From Phoronis australis (Eukaryota > Phoronida > Phoronidae), in contig NMRA01000758.1 in assembly GCA_002633005.1 (NCBI GenBank), forward strand, positions 1-64,000: 64,000 bases of DNA. Direction: 5' to 3'. Below are positions 12,292 to 24,330 of the stretch, one piece after another (position 1 is the stretch's first letter; every line of letters starts with the position of its first letter). The position numbers and the translations under genes were made by a program. The notes below the pieces were generated by a model. That model made no database searches and was not told the DNA's origin. It was given only the letters and a program-made list of their open reading frames with translations.

Positions 12292-15071
12292 CCGTAAACG
12301 TTCGGGTTAACGCCCATGCTCAGTTAACCACCCACCCCCTACTTTAGGTGGATTTTCGATTTAACCGCCCACTGCTCGGTTAACCGCCCATCTGCGATTT
12401 TTGAAGATTTCTAGTTAAGCGCCCACCTCTCGGTTAAGCGCCCATCCCCGACTTTTAAAGATTGAAGATTTTAGCGCCCAGTGCTACGCAAACGCGCGAT
12501 TCCCCGACTTTTAGATCGATGATCACAACTAGAGTGCAACGACGGCCTCCGAGCCGGCGGTTTGGCAACGTGAATTTTAATACAAGTAACGAATTCTTGT
12601 CTCGGGTCATGGATTTACTTCAAAATATAATACTTGAACGTTTTGTCACTTTATTTTCTTCTCATGTTCAAAAAGTTTAAGAACATCGCCGGCGTCAATA
12701 CCTCCGCTTTTAGCGACGCGGTCTGCGGCGCTGAGTTTCTGTCTGCAGTGCACTACATAAAACATGTATTCGAAAAAAATCGGGCCAGAGAAATGTGACA
12801 GTGGTTTTGCCAACCCTTCCAATTCGCTTTTGGTAGGAAGCTCTCGTATCTGGAAGAATTTCCATAACTCACGGAAACATTCAAATTGTCCCGATTTTGA
12901 TGAGTGTAATTGCCAGGTTATCGAGGATGTGTAGCGACCGAACGGACAGTGTACCTCGCTGGCCGATTTGCTGTCTCTCGATATCTGAATTCAAAGGTTA
13001 GCAATACGTTACTGGATGTTTGTGTATCATCTTGAAGAAATAAAAAAGTGCAAGTCAAATTTATTTTGTTTTTCGTTTATTGCATCTCGGGCAAGTTGAT
13101 TCCCCCAAAGTCGCGGGCGGCTCTCTGTAGTACGATTTCTTGCGACAGGCGTAACTATGAATTATCGTATCCACCTAGCGTTTTAGCTTCCCGAATATTT
13201 TTGTTTCTACATTGGGCAGTTTCAGCCTGAACAAAATTCTTACCATTCGAGTCTGAGACATCTACGACGTAACTGATTGGAAATTGGCTTCAGTGACAAT
13301 GACGTGCACGCAGCTAGCTACGGGCATGGAACATCGGGTCCAGGGATCATCGAGCCGGGAAATATTGGAACAGATATGACATTCATGTGTAGTTTTGGGT
13401 TATTTGAACGGAGGAAAATTGTAAAACACTGTTTTTTTGTAACAACAGCTTAAAAGTAGAGAGTCGCGCCGGTGTACTCCTTTACGTAGGGCTATCACTG
13501 TTCTCTTTTGATGTGCAGGCGTGTGAGTTCCCACACTCTGGAGTGCATATTACCTTGACAACAACATATATGATTGACAGGTGACTCATACGTACGCGCG
13601 TGCTGAATCCAGCCGCTGTCTTTTGTCACATAAAACAAGACTCATATTGAAAGAGGCTGTTAAATTACTTGACGGCATTTCCAAGTCCAGTGACGGCATA
13701 TTGTGCGCAAACAGCGGGACCGACCAGTGCCGCAGTGCGATATTGCCGTAGGTGATATTATAATGGGATAATCTGTACATATTGCGTGTAAAATAAATGT
13801 TTTTCGAGTTGCTTTATGTTTGCTAGGTAGGCCTATCTATTTTACCCCCCCCCAAAAAAAAACGGCTCGCGTAGGTTGGAATTTCCCGGTGGCAGGTACA
13901 AAACGTTTATAATCTTGGCTCGCATTTCCAAATTTCAGGTCTCCAAAGCGACCTGCAGTTCGTTATGCCGAGCGCGGAGTCTCGGTTGCAAAACACTGAC
14001 TCGGAAAGGACGCGTTGCTGGTTGAAGCTCTTCACTAATTTAGTCGTATAGCCCCGCAAACCACGGATGCCGGTTACCCGAAGAATTGGGGCTACATCTA
14101 CGAATTGTTTTTTACCGACGTCTATACGTGTACGAACTGGTAATTTTTTCCTCGGACTCTACTGTACGCGCTCACTAGACTCATCCCCAGTCATAGTGTT
14201 AGTAATTTTAAAATAAAATCTTAAGCAAATGCTTGTTTTTGAGTAATGCCTTTGCGGTAACTTTTGGTTGGCGACTGGCTCATGTCCGCTTACCCCCGAT
14301 TCTCATCTTTTTTGCGTGGCATGTTTCACGCAATTGGAAGTGGGCAACGCCGGGCGGTCGAGATAAAACAGCTAGCCGCAGAACCATGCGTTGAAAATGA
14401 GTCACGGAGTGTAATCTAATCTAATCTAATCTCCAACATAAACATCAAAAACACAAAAACACCTGAATTTGTTTTTCAAAATTTTATTACATCATTAATT
14501 TTAAAATTGGTCTTTGACTCGGAACTTGACAGCACCATAAATTTGATGTCTGCTGTGACCTCTGCAACACGTGAAGCTCGCGCCCGCACGCGCGCATTTC
14601 TAAAGTGTCATCGTGTGAGAATAGTTGCAATCCAAGTTATTGTTACTGGTCGTCTGCGCACTACAGCTCTAATACGATCACAATAAGGCACAGGGCTATT
14701 ACTCACCAATTTTGTAAATTTAATTGTGATTGACTAATCTGTGGGCAGCAAAACATTTCTTGGGATCGCCCGCTGTTATGACACTTTTAGCGGTATTTGG
14801 CGACTTGACAATAAAGTTCTTTGAAAAGTTCTACGCGTTCCGAGTACGTGTGTCGTGTGGTAATCTGATCATGAGGTAAGATTAACCGCCCAGGGCGGTT
14901 GTCTGTCGTAATAAGCGCTCATGCTCAGTTTACCGCCCACCCTGGATTTCTTGAAATTTTACGTTTAAGCGCCCATGTCTGGTTAACCGCCCATGTCTGG
15001 TTAACCGCCCACCCCCGATTTTTTGGGTTTGCCAATTTAACCGCCCAGGGCGTTAACCCGAACGTTTACGG
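12292..15071. mobile_element. TA-flanked TIR transposon, CCGTAAACG family
   Basis: A 2780-bp element with ends CCGTAAACGTTCGGGTTAAC and the exact inverse at 15052-15071, bordered by TA on both sides. Roughly 200 bp inside each end is packed with repeats of type GGTTAACCGCCCAC, which may be transposase-binding sites. The interior is more GC-rich than its surroundings but has no long open frame, so it is non-autonomous or decayed. Its ends resemble the CCGTATTCG family, suggesting a shared superfamily. Confidence 0.87.
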
Positions 15072-15144
15072 TAATACATTGTAACAAACATCTTTGCAGG
15101 TATGTAACTTGTTCTAAATATATGCACCACATTAGGGTTATGTT

Positions 15145-15623
15145 CAGGGCTTGGAATTTTCCGCGGAAACGCGGATTTCCGCTTTTTTCAAATGTTCTGT
15201 CTGCGTATTTTATTATATTTCCGCGTAAAAAAAAATCGGATTTGATATAAAATTTCCGCGGCAAATTTCTTTCTTACAGCCGCGTTGCCGGCGACTTTCA
15301 CCTCGAAAAGCAGAAGTTGTTCTTTATGTTTCGAAGGAACGTAAATTGTCAACACTGCCGGGGCATCTGGGATAGCGTGGTGGATTTCCTCAATGGTGGC
15401 TCGTGTGATTGTAAACCGCGGGACAAATACTACGACTCTGCAGCCAAAAATTGTTTGGAGGTGGCGGACGGCAGACGCACGCTTCTGGAGGTGGCACCTT
15501 TTTTTTTAGTTCTCGATTTTTGTCGGCAAAAGGTCCACACCGACTTTTTCAAGGCTGGCTGCGCGCATGTTTTAAGGCCGTAAAAATTTCAGCGTTTTTC
15601 GCCATTGGTCATTCCAAGCCCTG
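15145..15623. mobile_element. MITE with CAGGGCTTGG ends, copy 2
   Basis: A 479-bp element that starts CAGGGCTTGGAATTTTCC and ends GGTCATTCCAAGCCCTG, flanked by TATGTT and CATGTT (5 of 6 matching). It begins about 70 bp after the 12292-15071 element. Its terminal 20-25 bp match those of 5108-5336; the interior differs (TTCCGCGG-rich). Confidence 0.72.
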
Positions 15624-16780
15624 CATGTTACAAATAAAAGGATGACCGTGAAAGATTTATAGAGGGTTCAGAGTTTAACCTCCCACCCCAAGCCTTATTT
15701 GAAGACATGACCAAAAAAGCTGCTACTACAACAAAACTGTACCGCTGGTTGAAGGCCAACCTCCATCAACAACATCGTGGGTACAAAAACAAAAACGGCA
15801 CAGCCATCGTGTCTAAACCCCAAGTAAACCAACTTGGAAAAAATGAGGGGGGGGTTCACTCTGAAAATATATTTTTTTGCATTGTGAATTGCTGTTATGA
15901 AAATCAAGGCATTTCGAGTCTTCATGGCTCATCGGCAAAACTCCGGAGATCAATTGTGCGTGCGCTTCCGTCGACACTTCTGAAGTAGCCAAGCATTTAA
16001 ATGGATCCACCGCTGAAAGAGCAGCTCTATAGCTGATTTCTTTAGGTAACTAGTTTCTTTACTCTAACATATGTTTTGATTTGATTAGAGGAAATACTGT
16101 GGTGCCGCAACCCTGATATTCAGGCGAATTGACGTGCAACGTTTTTACCTAATCTGTCATGCCGGGTCATTCTGTTACACCCCACATGTGTGTAACTCGA
16201 ATTTGACTGGTGTATAGTAAAGTTGTCTTGCGCAATATCATACAGTGTACATGTACATGTATTACTTTTGAAAAAAACATTCGTTTTCTGAAGAATTGCT
16301 ATTGTGGCAGGCGCCGTGGTCTGGTCGCGAGTCTGTTTGAAGATGCACTCTAACAAGTTATGTCTATACAAGGAATGACCAAAGGGGACTCACACTGACA
16401 AAGTGAACGCATTCGCGAACAGTGTACAGTACCAGAAATTGCTGGGAGGCTGTATTTTCACAACAAAGTTTTGCGGGACTCGTGCGATGTTCAATAGGCC
16501 TCCTAAGGAGTCCTAGTGCCGACCTCAACATCTACCGTCTTTCTACCTGCAATACGCACCACTGCCGTTTTCTATACTGGAAATTTCCGCCCACCCGACG
16601 AAACGCCCATGCCCTTGGGCATTTATTTGATGTTAGTATTTCGGGTTTCAAGCGTTCAGACATTGGGACGTTTATTTCGAAAATTGCAAGAGATGCAAAT
16701 GGATCCTGGCATACATCGTCAAGGTTTGAAGTAGCCAATGATTAACGGATCAAATTTAGTTGCGCATGCTGTAACTAAGT
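15624..16780. other. Intergenic, nothing identified
   Basis: Overlapping short open frames on both strands (15707-15988 +, 15813-16010 -, 16422-16745 +) show no recognisable domain. The 3' part may be decayed upstream sequence of the transposase pseudogene that follows, but I could not recognise it. Confidence 0.35.
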
Positions 16781-17350
16781 CTTTTGAATGGACTTGGTAA
16801 TCTCAGGGAGCTTAGTGCCAACTGAGCTGCGAAACGAGATGCTGACATTGTAGAGGCGTACAAGCTCATTGACACAGCAGTTGACGAAGTGCAAGTGTTG
16901 GGAAAAAACGTCGAATATGTCTGAGTAGAATGGTTCCAAGAGGAGCAAACCATTGGATCTGATGTACAGATTCCTCGGCAGTCTAGACAAGAGAAAGATA
17001 GGACCAACGTTCCTGGAGAAACACCCAGGTAATAAGTTTGTAATAATGTCGGTTTTTAATGCTTGTGTACGATGAAAATGAAATAGAAATTATTTTTGGA
17101 CATGCCAAATTTACCCAGTACAGCAGAGGGTAATACGAGCGCACAGAAACTGATTCTGGTTTGTATTTCCACTTGAGTCTATCTGGTTCATATCCAAAAT
17201 CTATTTCACGTAGTGCGTAGTTAAATCTGTACTCAATACTTGTTTCTTCCAGTGAGTACTACAGAACGGTGCAAAAACCCTTTCTAGACAACCTCTTGCA
17301 GCAGTTGACCACCAGATATGTAAACTACATGTATGAGCAACCACTGGGGA
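16781..17350 (+). pseudogene. hAT-type (DUF4371 / 52 kDa repressor-like) transposase pseudogene
   Basis: Reading frame at 16781-17028 gives LRELSAN*AAKRDADIVEAY, KLIDTAVDEVQVLGKNVEYV, a second stop, then IGSDVQIPRQSRQEKDRTNV PGETP. After a 224-bp interval with GT (17029) and CTTCCAG (17252), the frame resumes as SEYYRTVQKPFLDNLLQQLT TRYVNYMYEQ. These strings are familiar from hAT-related proteins with DUF4371 and dimerisation domains, common in invertebrate genomes. Two in-frame stops (TGA at 16823 and near 16919) and loss of similarity after about 17350 mark it as broken and partial. The family assignment is from memory, not a search. Confidence 0.72.
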
Positions 17351-17404
17351 TTAAAAAGTGTCTAAAGAGAAGTTTTCAATTCAAAATTTTTTGCAAAGTA
17401 CGCT

Positions 17405-17705
17405 TTAGGTCTCGCGATGGACCAGGCCAGCTTGATTTGTGTAGATATCGAATTTCAGTGTACTTCTGGTCCCTCGGCAAACTAGTCTTGTGATGTTTTT
17501 ACCAAAGTGTGCTTTGTAAAACTATTTATCTCAGCCAGTACTATTTGGTCCCGCGACAGATTGACTATTTTTATAGGGATAATAAGCACAGGTGTACTTT
17601 TGGTCTCGTGACGGACCAGGCCAGAGTTTTTGTGTACTCTCAGTATACAAGTGGTCCCTCTGCGAACTGGTCCTGTATATCTTTTCACCACGGTGTACAG
17701 AATGT
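17405..17705. repeat. Diverged tandem repeat, higher unit about 193 bp
   Basis: GGTCTCGCGATGGACCAGG (17408) recurs as GGTCTCGTGACGGACCAGG (17601). Between them are half-unit echoes of type GTACTTyTGGTCCC...CTAGTC. Short open frames on both strands are by-products of the repeat. Confidence 0.65.
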
Positions 17706-18405
17706 TTTGGTTTCATGAAACTGTTTTCAGATTATTTGTTTCATGATACATTTGACGTTTTTCAATTGTTGTCAACGTGATTCAGCTTAATAAAGTGATA
17801 CTAATTATTTATTATCGCTTTTAATAATAGACTATGAGCTGAGAGCACCATCGTTTGTCAGTTTTTCTCGTAACGAGAACGAACACATGTTTATTTCCGG
17901 ACTAAAAGTACAGGTCTTTGTTCTTAAACAGCTTCAGGCTGTTGCGATCATCTGACATTCAAGCTTTTATGACCCGTCGGTGCTCCTTATGCTCTTGAAT
18001 ATTTGGTAGTTGTCTAAACCCCTGTATACACACCACACTTTTTCGTATGCTAAAAAGGTGTGTGTAAGCAGATGTTCCAACAAAAATTTTTGCTGGTGGT
18101 GTGACTCATACCCAGATGTGCACAAATATGGTTTCACGAAACTTAAGAGCCAAGTTCATGTGACGAAATCTAGAAGGGTTTTAATTATCTTAAGAAATAC
18201 TCCAGGGACATGTTAAGTGCAGAAACGTACCAGGATGCATGGAAATTTCACTGTTTGGCTACAAAAACAAAAAAGTTTTCTTACACGGGAGGGGGGTTTA
18301 CCCCCGTCCCGACCTCCCCCCCGCTCGGTGCCATGCGCCTCGGATTCGACCTTTGCGGGAATCCTAAACCCCTCCTTACTGAAAACGTAGATCCGCCACT
18401 GGGAG

Positions 18406-18600
18406 CATCTACACAGTGATGGCAGTGTGTATCAACAGTGACATTAGACCACATCACATCAAGTATGGAACATCCACACAGTGATGCCAGTGTGTATCAA
18501 CAGTGACATTAGACCACTTCACATCAAGTATGGAACAACTACACGGTGATGGCAGTGTGTATCAACAGTGACATTAGACCACCTCACATCAAGTATGGAA
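18406..18600. repeat. Minisatellite, three 65-bp units
   Basis: Units 18406-18470, 18471-18535 and 18536-18600 each contain GTGTATCAACAGTGACATTA and end ATCAAGTATGGAA. They differ at only a few bases each. The upstream GATCCGCCACTGGGAG resembles a transposon end fragment. Confidence 0.95.
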
Positions 18601-20982
18601 CATCTAACTCCACCTCACTATACGCATGAGGACTGCATCACTAGGTCAACAGTCGACCGGCGTACAACTGACTCTTTGGCTGAAATTTTACATAAGAGGT
18701 GCACCAGGCAAGCCATTTACCTTCAAAGTTGGTGCCTCCACATTACACAACTTTTTGGTCTGCCGTTGGCAATTTGTTTTGTAAAAGTGAAAAGATTCGT
18801 AGTAGCTGGAGTTTTGAAAAACAAAATAGTGCTATTTCTATGATATTAATAGTGATAAACTAATGTCAAGTACAACAATTTTCAACTTTATCAACCAAGG
18901 ACTGCTACATTCCCTAATGCATTCACAAACAACAATTACCAAGACCAAAAATAGACTTTTTGGGGGTGTTACCAACACACAGTAATTGTAGATTTAGTTT
19001 GACAAATATGCAATGTCTATTGATAACTGAAGTGGTTGTGCAACAATTACATTGCTGGTAGTAGAGTGAAGAGAAAGTGACTTCCAGCACAAGCGATGAG
19101 GACATTACAATGGAAGGAAGGGGAGACAACTACAATGCCAAAGTAAACATTGGTCAAAATTAGTACCGTAGTTCTTCATTACCAAAGGATAACTTTATAT
19201 CTTATGCACTCTCATAATTGGATGCTTAGCCCTGATCAATCATCAATTATGAAAAATTTGTCCGATTCCCATTACTAATATCAGGAAGAGATAACCAGGA
19301 AGGGACAACTGTTTTAGCGCATTTTAACGGATATTCAAAAGTGATTTCAACAGTAAATGTTAAAAACGTCTGGAATCCAAGCATTGTGTTCGAAAGCTTA
19401 ACTCTTTAGCTATAAAATGACACCACTTCGGTCCCCAAAGACTGCATATTAATGGCACTAGGATGCTTTGAACATGTCTTGTTTTACCCTTAAAAAGATG
19501 CCTCTTCCCAGGCATGTACTCGGGCATGATCCTCTTTTTTGAACCAACAGATGTCACTTATATATGCAAATGAGGCTCGCATCTCCTACGTCATATGACG
19601 TCATACGACGCGAACTTCCAATTTGAACCATACCGTGCGAATGACTTGAAACGCGGTTCTACCTGATTGGGCAGATCTAAGAAAATTAGGAACTCACACA
19701 AGTCAATGTTCAAAGAACATTGAATGGTTTCACATGAAAATACATTTAATTGTATTTGGATGCGCTTGCATATGTGTAAGCGTGGACTTTGTCATTTTGC
19801 TTAAATCCAGATTTAGAAGCAAGTGTCAGTCAATAAATAAGCTGCTCCCGCCACGGGTGGCAGGTGTCGTGGCGTCCGAGTCGCCGGGAAGTCCGATCCA
19901 TGCATGCGCAATTCGACGAACTAATGCTAGTCGCTGGTCAGCTCCGCTATGATTCATTTGAGACGTGCGGCTTAGCTCGAACCTGTACCCGTGTTCTGGC
20001 TCCAAGGTCGTTCTGTTTGACCCAGTTTCGGGAAAAGTTTATTTTAATACGGTCATTTCCTGAAGATTTTTTTGAAAGATATGATCTCGAAATCCTTGGC
20101 CTATAGAGCTGTTGAAACACAGCCACTGGTCCAGCTTCTGCCGCCGAGCGGCTGGGGAAAATGCTATGGAACGCGTGTCCCAAAAATGCACACACTTCAA
20201 CTCCTGCAGTTCAAGTTCTTTTCCCGTCAATCGCTGTGCGCGGATTCTACGCGGGCAGCCAACACCTTATTTTTAACGTGGGTGCGTCACTGAGTCACGA
20301 CGTGTCCAGCCTTTGCAGTATGCACGGGAATGTCAAGCAAACGATTCGGTTTTAAGGACCTAAATTCATTGCACAATATTACTAGGAACGTACGAGCATC
20401 AAGGAAATGCAAAGACAATCTTTCCAAATTTACGAGCAATGACTTGAATTTCTTTTTTGATCCGATCTACGGTTTGTAAATTTCTTTAGTCTAGTTATTT
20501 TTAAAATTCAATACATTCATGAATATCACTTTTATCGTTTAGAGTCCTTCTTTGCGATATGGTGGTCTGATGATGGTTCGAATTTTTGCAAGTCCGTCCT
20601 TCAGCCTTCAACTAAGTTCAGTGACGCATCGCCATTTCTTACAAGACAGCTCCTGTGCTGTGCACGAATGTTTTGTGTTTTTGATTAATTTGAAATCTCA
20701 ACTTCCCCTCGTGAGTAGTTGGCAGTGTCATGTCGGAGGTGTATAGAGGGCGCAGCACTGAAAAAAGTGGGGGCTAAAGCCCCCTCAGCCCCCCTGCAGT
20801 GCACCGCCTATGGACCACTGAAAAACTTGAACTGAATAAAAGGAGAATGCCACCCGATTTAATTAGTCTTTTTTGCCTTATTAATTTGTCTATATCCACA
20901 TCGCCTCGCACACGGTCGACCTTATCTTGCCAAGAGGTGTCTCGTTAACCTGTGAGGAAGGTGAGAAACGGCGCTAGCGACG

Positions 20983-21477
20983 TCAGTGGTTCATCTGCAC
21001 TAAATGAGAGTGAATGCCGCTATGCTGCGGTGCATCGTTACCGCTTGTGCGAGCTATGCAGGTGCGAGGAAAGCGGGAATATCGTTTTTTCGACTTCAGT
21101 CCTTGAGAGTCCGAAATGTTTAGGAAGTGGATCGCAGTAGCGAAGAATGAAAAGTACGCTGTAAATAGCAAGTATGAGGTCGTGGAACATCTCCTTGTCT
21201 GTGGCCTGCAGTGGTCGACAGCTGCGTGAGTGCCTGACGAATCCCAGCTTGCCAAATAACTATCCCTACGTTCCGTTGTCTGAGCTTGTTCACGGCGCCT
21301 CTTTAGTATTTCTTCATCACTGTATTCCTGTTCGAACTGATAGCCTGTGAAACCTAACGATCCACCTGCGAAGTCTTCGTCGGGACTGATGAGCTCTCGT
21401 CTAAGTCGCGGGGGATTGCGAGTTGCCACGTTGACGTTTATCACTGAGCGTTCTGTTTCAAAATGAATTATTCTCAC
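20983..21477 (-). CDS. Unassigned 164-aa open frame inside the 5.8 kb transposon
   Basis: Starts at ATG 21477 (minus). The first ~80 residues look coding: NPPRLRRELISPDEDFAGG, then GFTGYQFEQEYSDEEILKRR and a charged helix. The YxFExEYS segment faintly recalls leaders of P2RX7_C-type small proteins, a weak impression only. From about residue 85 the frame reads like non-coding, and another frame (DKEMFHDLILAIYSVLFILR) looks better, so a frameshift or intron is likely there. It may be cargo or a transposon gene. Confidence 0.3.
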   Translation of the reverse strand: MRIIHFETERSVINVNVATRNPPRLRRELISPDEDFAGGSLGFTGYQFEQEYSDEEILKRRREQAQTTERRDSYLASWDSSGTHAAVDHCRPQTRRCSTTSYLLFTAYFSFFATAIHFLNISDSQGLKSKKRYSRFPRTCIARTSGNDAPQHSGIHSHLVQMNH

Positions 21478-22030
21478 CCAAACTAATACTTATATAAAAC
21501 TGAAACAAAGTCTGTCTCATTAGATGTAATGCCTTTGGAGTGTTCCTGAGTGCAAACATGATTTGAGAAGCCAGCAATGAATAAATCCCTGCGTTACCGG
21601 CTTTAAGTGCAATAAAACTAATTGACGGGACACCGAGGCCGTGTTGTGTGGAATGAATTGGGAGAGCAAAAGTGATAACTGGTTCGTGTAAGGTTAAAAG
21701 AACAACTGGTTTTATTTGCACGGAAACTACAATATAATAATACAGTCATGCAGCCACGTGTAGTAATCACGTGGTACGAGTAGGAGGAGTTAAACTAACC
21801 AATAGTATTAAACGTGTAGGTGGGCCCAAATAAGGCACAATTCTCAGAACAGATAAAATCATCAAGAAGTCATTCTTGACATGTGTGAGCCCATGCTAAT
21901 TTAGTGTTAGATGGCAGAAACTGTTGTGAAACAACTAGATTTCCATCCCACGGCCAGGTGTTAGGGGAATCTTTATTTATATTTACATTATTCAAATACT
22001 GATTGTCAATGTACAGCTTCTGCCCTGACC

Positions 22031-22267
22031 ATGCGCGCACCCAGGGGGGCTCGAACGAGCTAGGGCAAAGTGGCGAAGTGGACAAAAAGGTCCGCCTGTG
22101 GGAAACAAAAAAGTCCGAGAAAATGAGACTAAAGTCCTCTAAATAAGCACAATCGCGCAGTTCACAATGGTGCCACGTTTTTTTAGCTCACCCGCTTTTT
22201 TGTTACCAAAAGGTCCACAACGTCAGAAATTCGAGCCACACATATTGAAGGCTGGGTGTGAGCATGC
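22031..22267. mobile_element. MITE with GCGCGCACCCAG ends, copy 1
   Basis: A 237-bp element beginning ATGCGCGCACCCAG and ending near CTGGGTGTGAGCAT. It is homologous, in reverse orientation, to 32269-32508; for example TTTTTTGTTACCAAAAGGT occurs here and its complement in the other copy. Nested in the 5.8 kb element. Confidence 0.72.
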
Positions 22268-23684
22268 TGACGGTGCTGTGGACAAAGCGGAATCTGAATT
22301 CGCGGCCCCGACGAGTAAGTAGGTTTGCAGTTCCGTGGCTATTCACCAACACAATCACGTGCACATTAATTACTTTGGCTCACTAGTATAGTATTTTCCT
22401 GACTACAAGTTTAGTTTCCAACTTTGGCTGGTTTATGGTCGTGATGTCTGATCAGTTTCCGAGCCACTGGTCGGGATAACGAGTCAGTCCGGCCGGCCGC
22501 GACGGGCCTGACCGGGCTCCGGCCGAGCCACTGGCCAGGATAACGAGCGTTTTGCGTGTTTAGAACTCAAAAAATCACAATTCTAAACAACACAGAATAG
22601 GTTCTCCTGTCTGTATCTCACGAAAAATACTTCGAATTTATCTCCGAAAAGACCCCAAACTCCTGCTACCGGACCTTATTGGCCTGCCGAACCGTTGTAG
22701 GCTACGGCCGTGTCCAAATACCAATAAATCCGTAACAGCAAAATAAAACAACACGTTTTTATACGAACTCGGTGTATTTTTAAGGGTTTTACATCGAAGT
22801 TTGATGATTTATTGGTGTAAAACGATGAATTCAAGCGATAAGCTGACACCAGTAACCCGTGTTGTGAACTGCTGAACAGACTCCGTGTGAAACCAATTAC
22901 GTCATTGGATAATTTGAAAACCTCAGTCTGCCGTCAGGTGTTAGGTAACGCAACCGCGCGTGCCGTTATGGAGTAGAACTACTCGATCTAAATTGATACA
23001 AATTAGGTTGTTTTTGGGTGGCAAGCTCCTTTAATACGCTCCGCAAAATTTTTGCTGCACAAATTTTCTCGAATTTTCGAAATACATTTATGAATGGTTA
23101 AGTGCACATTTTTAAGAGCGCTTAGACGACCTATGCTGCAAAAACGGAGACCCTAACAACAATTGTCCTGGTCAGGGCCCTCAAATGGTAAACCATACAC
23201 TGATACCGAGTTTCCAAAGTTCTATTGAGTTTTCACTCTGATCAGTATTCGAAGTCTTTCCTTTTTGTCTTTCCCCATCCCCACACCTTTGTCGGTTGCC
23301 ATCATCATGGTTTAACCCTGAGGCATCCAATTTTTTGGGGGTGGCACTCGCCCTCCCCCCGCTTACTAAGGTCCTGATGCAAGGAGTCCATCGTTGGTCC
23401 AAGGTCAATGTTGTGTTTCAACACGCACTCGTTGTATAGCTTGAGCATTAAATTAAAGGTTTAAGAAATACAGGAGCAGTTTTGCGCATTTAATTGTGCG
23501 TGTAAAAGGTTTTATGGATTCGTACCGAATTTGTTGCTGCAACTTGTCTCATGGGCCTGTACCCGGCGCGTGATCACAAATGTGGACACTAATTCGGCTA
23601 TTGCGCAAGTCGACTGTAGCAAGGTGGCCAGTGAAAATGTAAGGCAGCAGGCCAGTGGGCGTGTGTGCTTTCTAGTCTCTTATT

Positions 23685-24330
23685 ATGAAAACCATTGAAG
23701 GCAATTATCAGCACCTGCAAACAAGAATTTTGAAGTATGGAGAATTTCAACAGGAGTTTGCTGTAGACTTAGTCGCGAAGCTGCAGACATTCCAGCCACG
23801 GTTACTGCCGGTCCTTTGAAGCAATTATAGCACATATATACGATTTTTTAAGAATGGCAAGGGTGCGTTTTGTGTTGACGGAAATGTCCATTGCGTCGAG
23901 GAATCTGAGGCATTTAATGATGAACAACTGTTGTGGCTTAATTTGGAAAAACACTTAGCAAAACTAACTTCCAAGTATGCATACTGTGGCGGAATTAAGA
24001 AATACGATTATGGCAGTGCTAACTGTAGCAGAGCCACAAAGTGTGCTAAAATGGTAGGAAATTAGGCATAACATTTCTGTAGCAGATAAAAGGTTGATTG
24101 GCGCAGGAAAAGGCCGAGGTCTTCAATGCTCAGAAAGATTTCGGCAGGCAAGAGACTTGCCAAGAAAATGACACAGTTGAGTCCGGGCATTCTAAAGGAA
24201 AGAACTGCAGCCAATTCCAGTTACTCGGTGCAACTTCTCTCACCCGACGGCGTTGTTTCACGATACCGCAACCTCAAACAACGTCAAAGAAACGAAACGC
24301 GTAGGGTGAGATATTTCAGAGTATTAATAT
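23685..24330 (+). pseudogene. Coding-like fragments inside the 5.8 kb transposon
   Basis: Three successive open pieces look coding but are not in one frame. 23685-23819 starts MKTIEGNYQHLQTRILKYGE. 23853-24065 starts NGKGAFCVDGNVHCVEESEA and includes KYAYCGGIKKYDYGSANCSR. 24126-24330 starts MLRKISAGKRLAKKMTQLSP and includes LLSPDGVVSRYRNLKQRQRN before a GGTGAG. They may be exons or decayed parts of one protein. I do not recognise the family. Position suggests transposon-encoded or captured sequence. Confidence 0.35.

Noticed and set aside
20755-20820. GGGGGCTAAAGCCCCCTCAG palindrome as a terminator
   Set aside because: In this eukaryotic setting it is more likely a transposon-derived patch; nothing links it to a transcript end.
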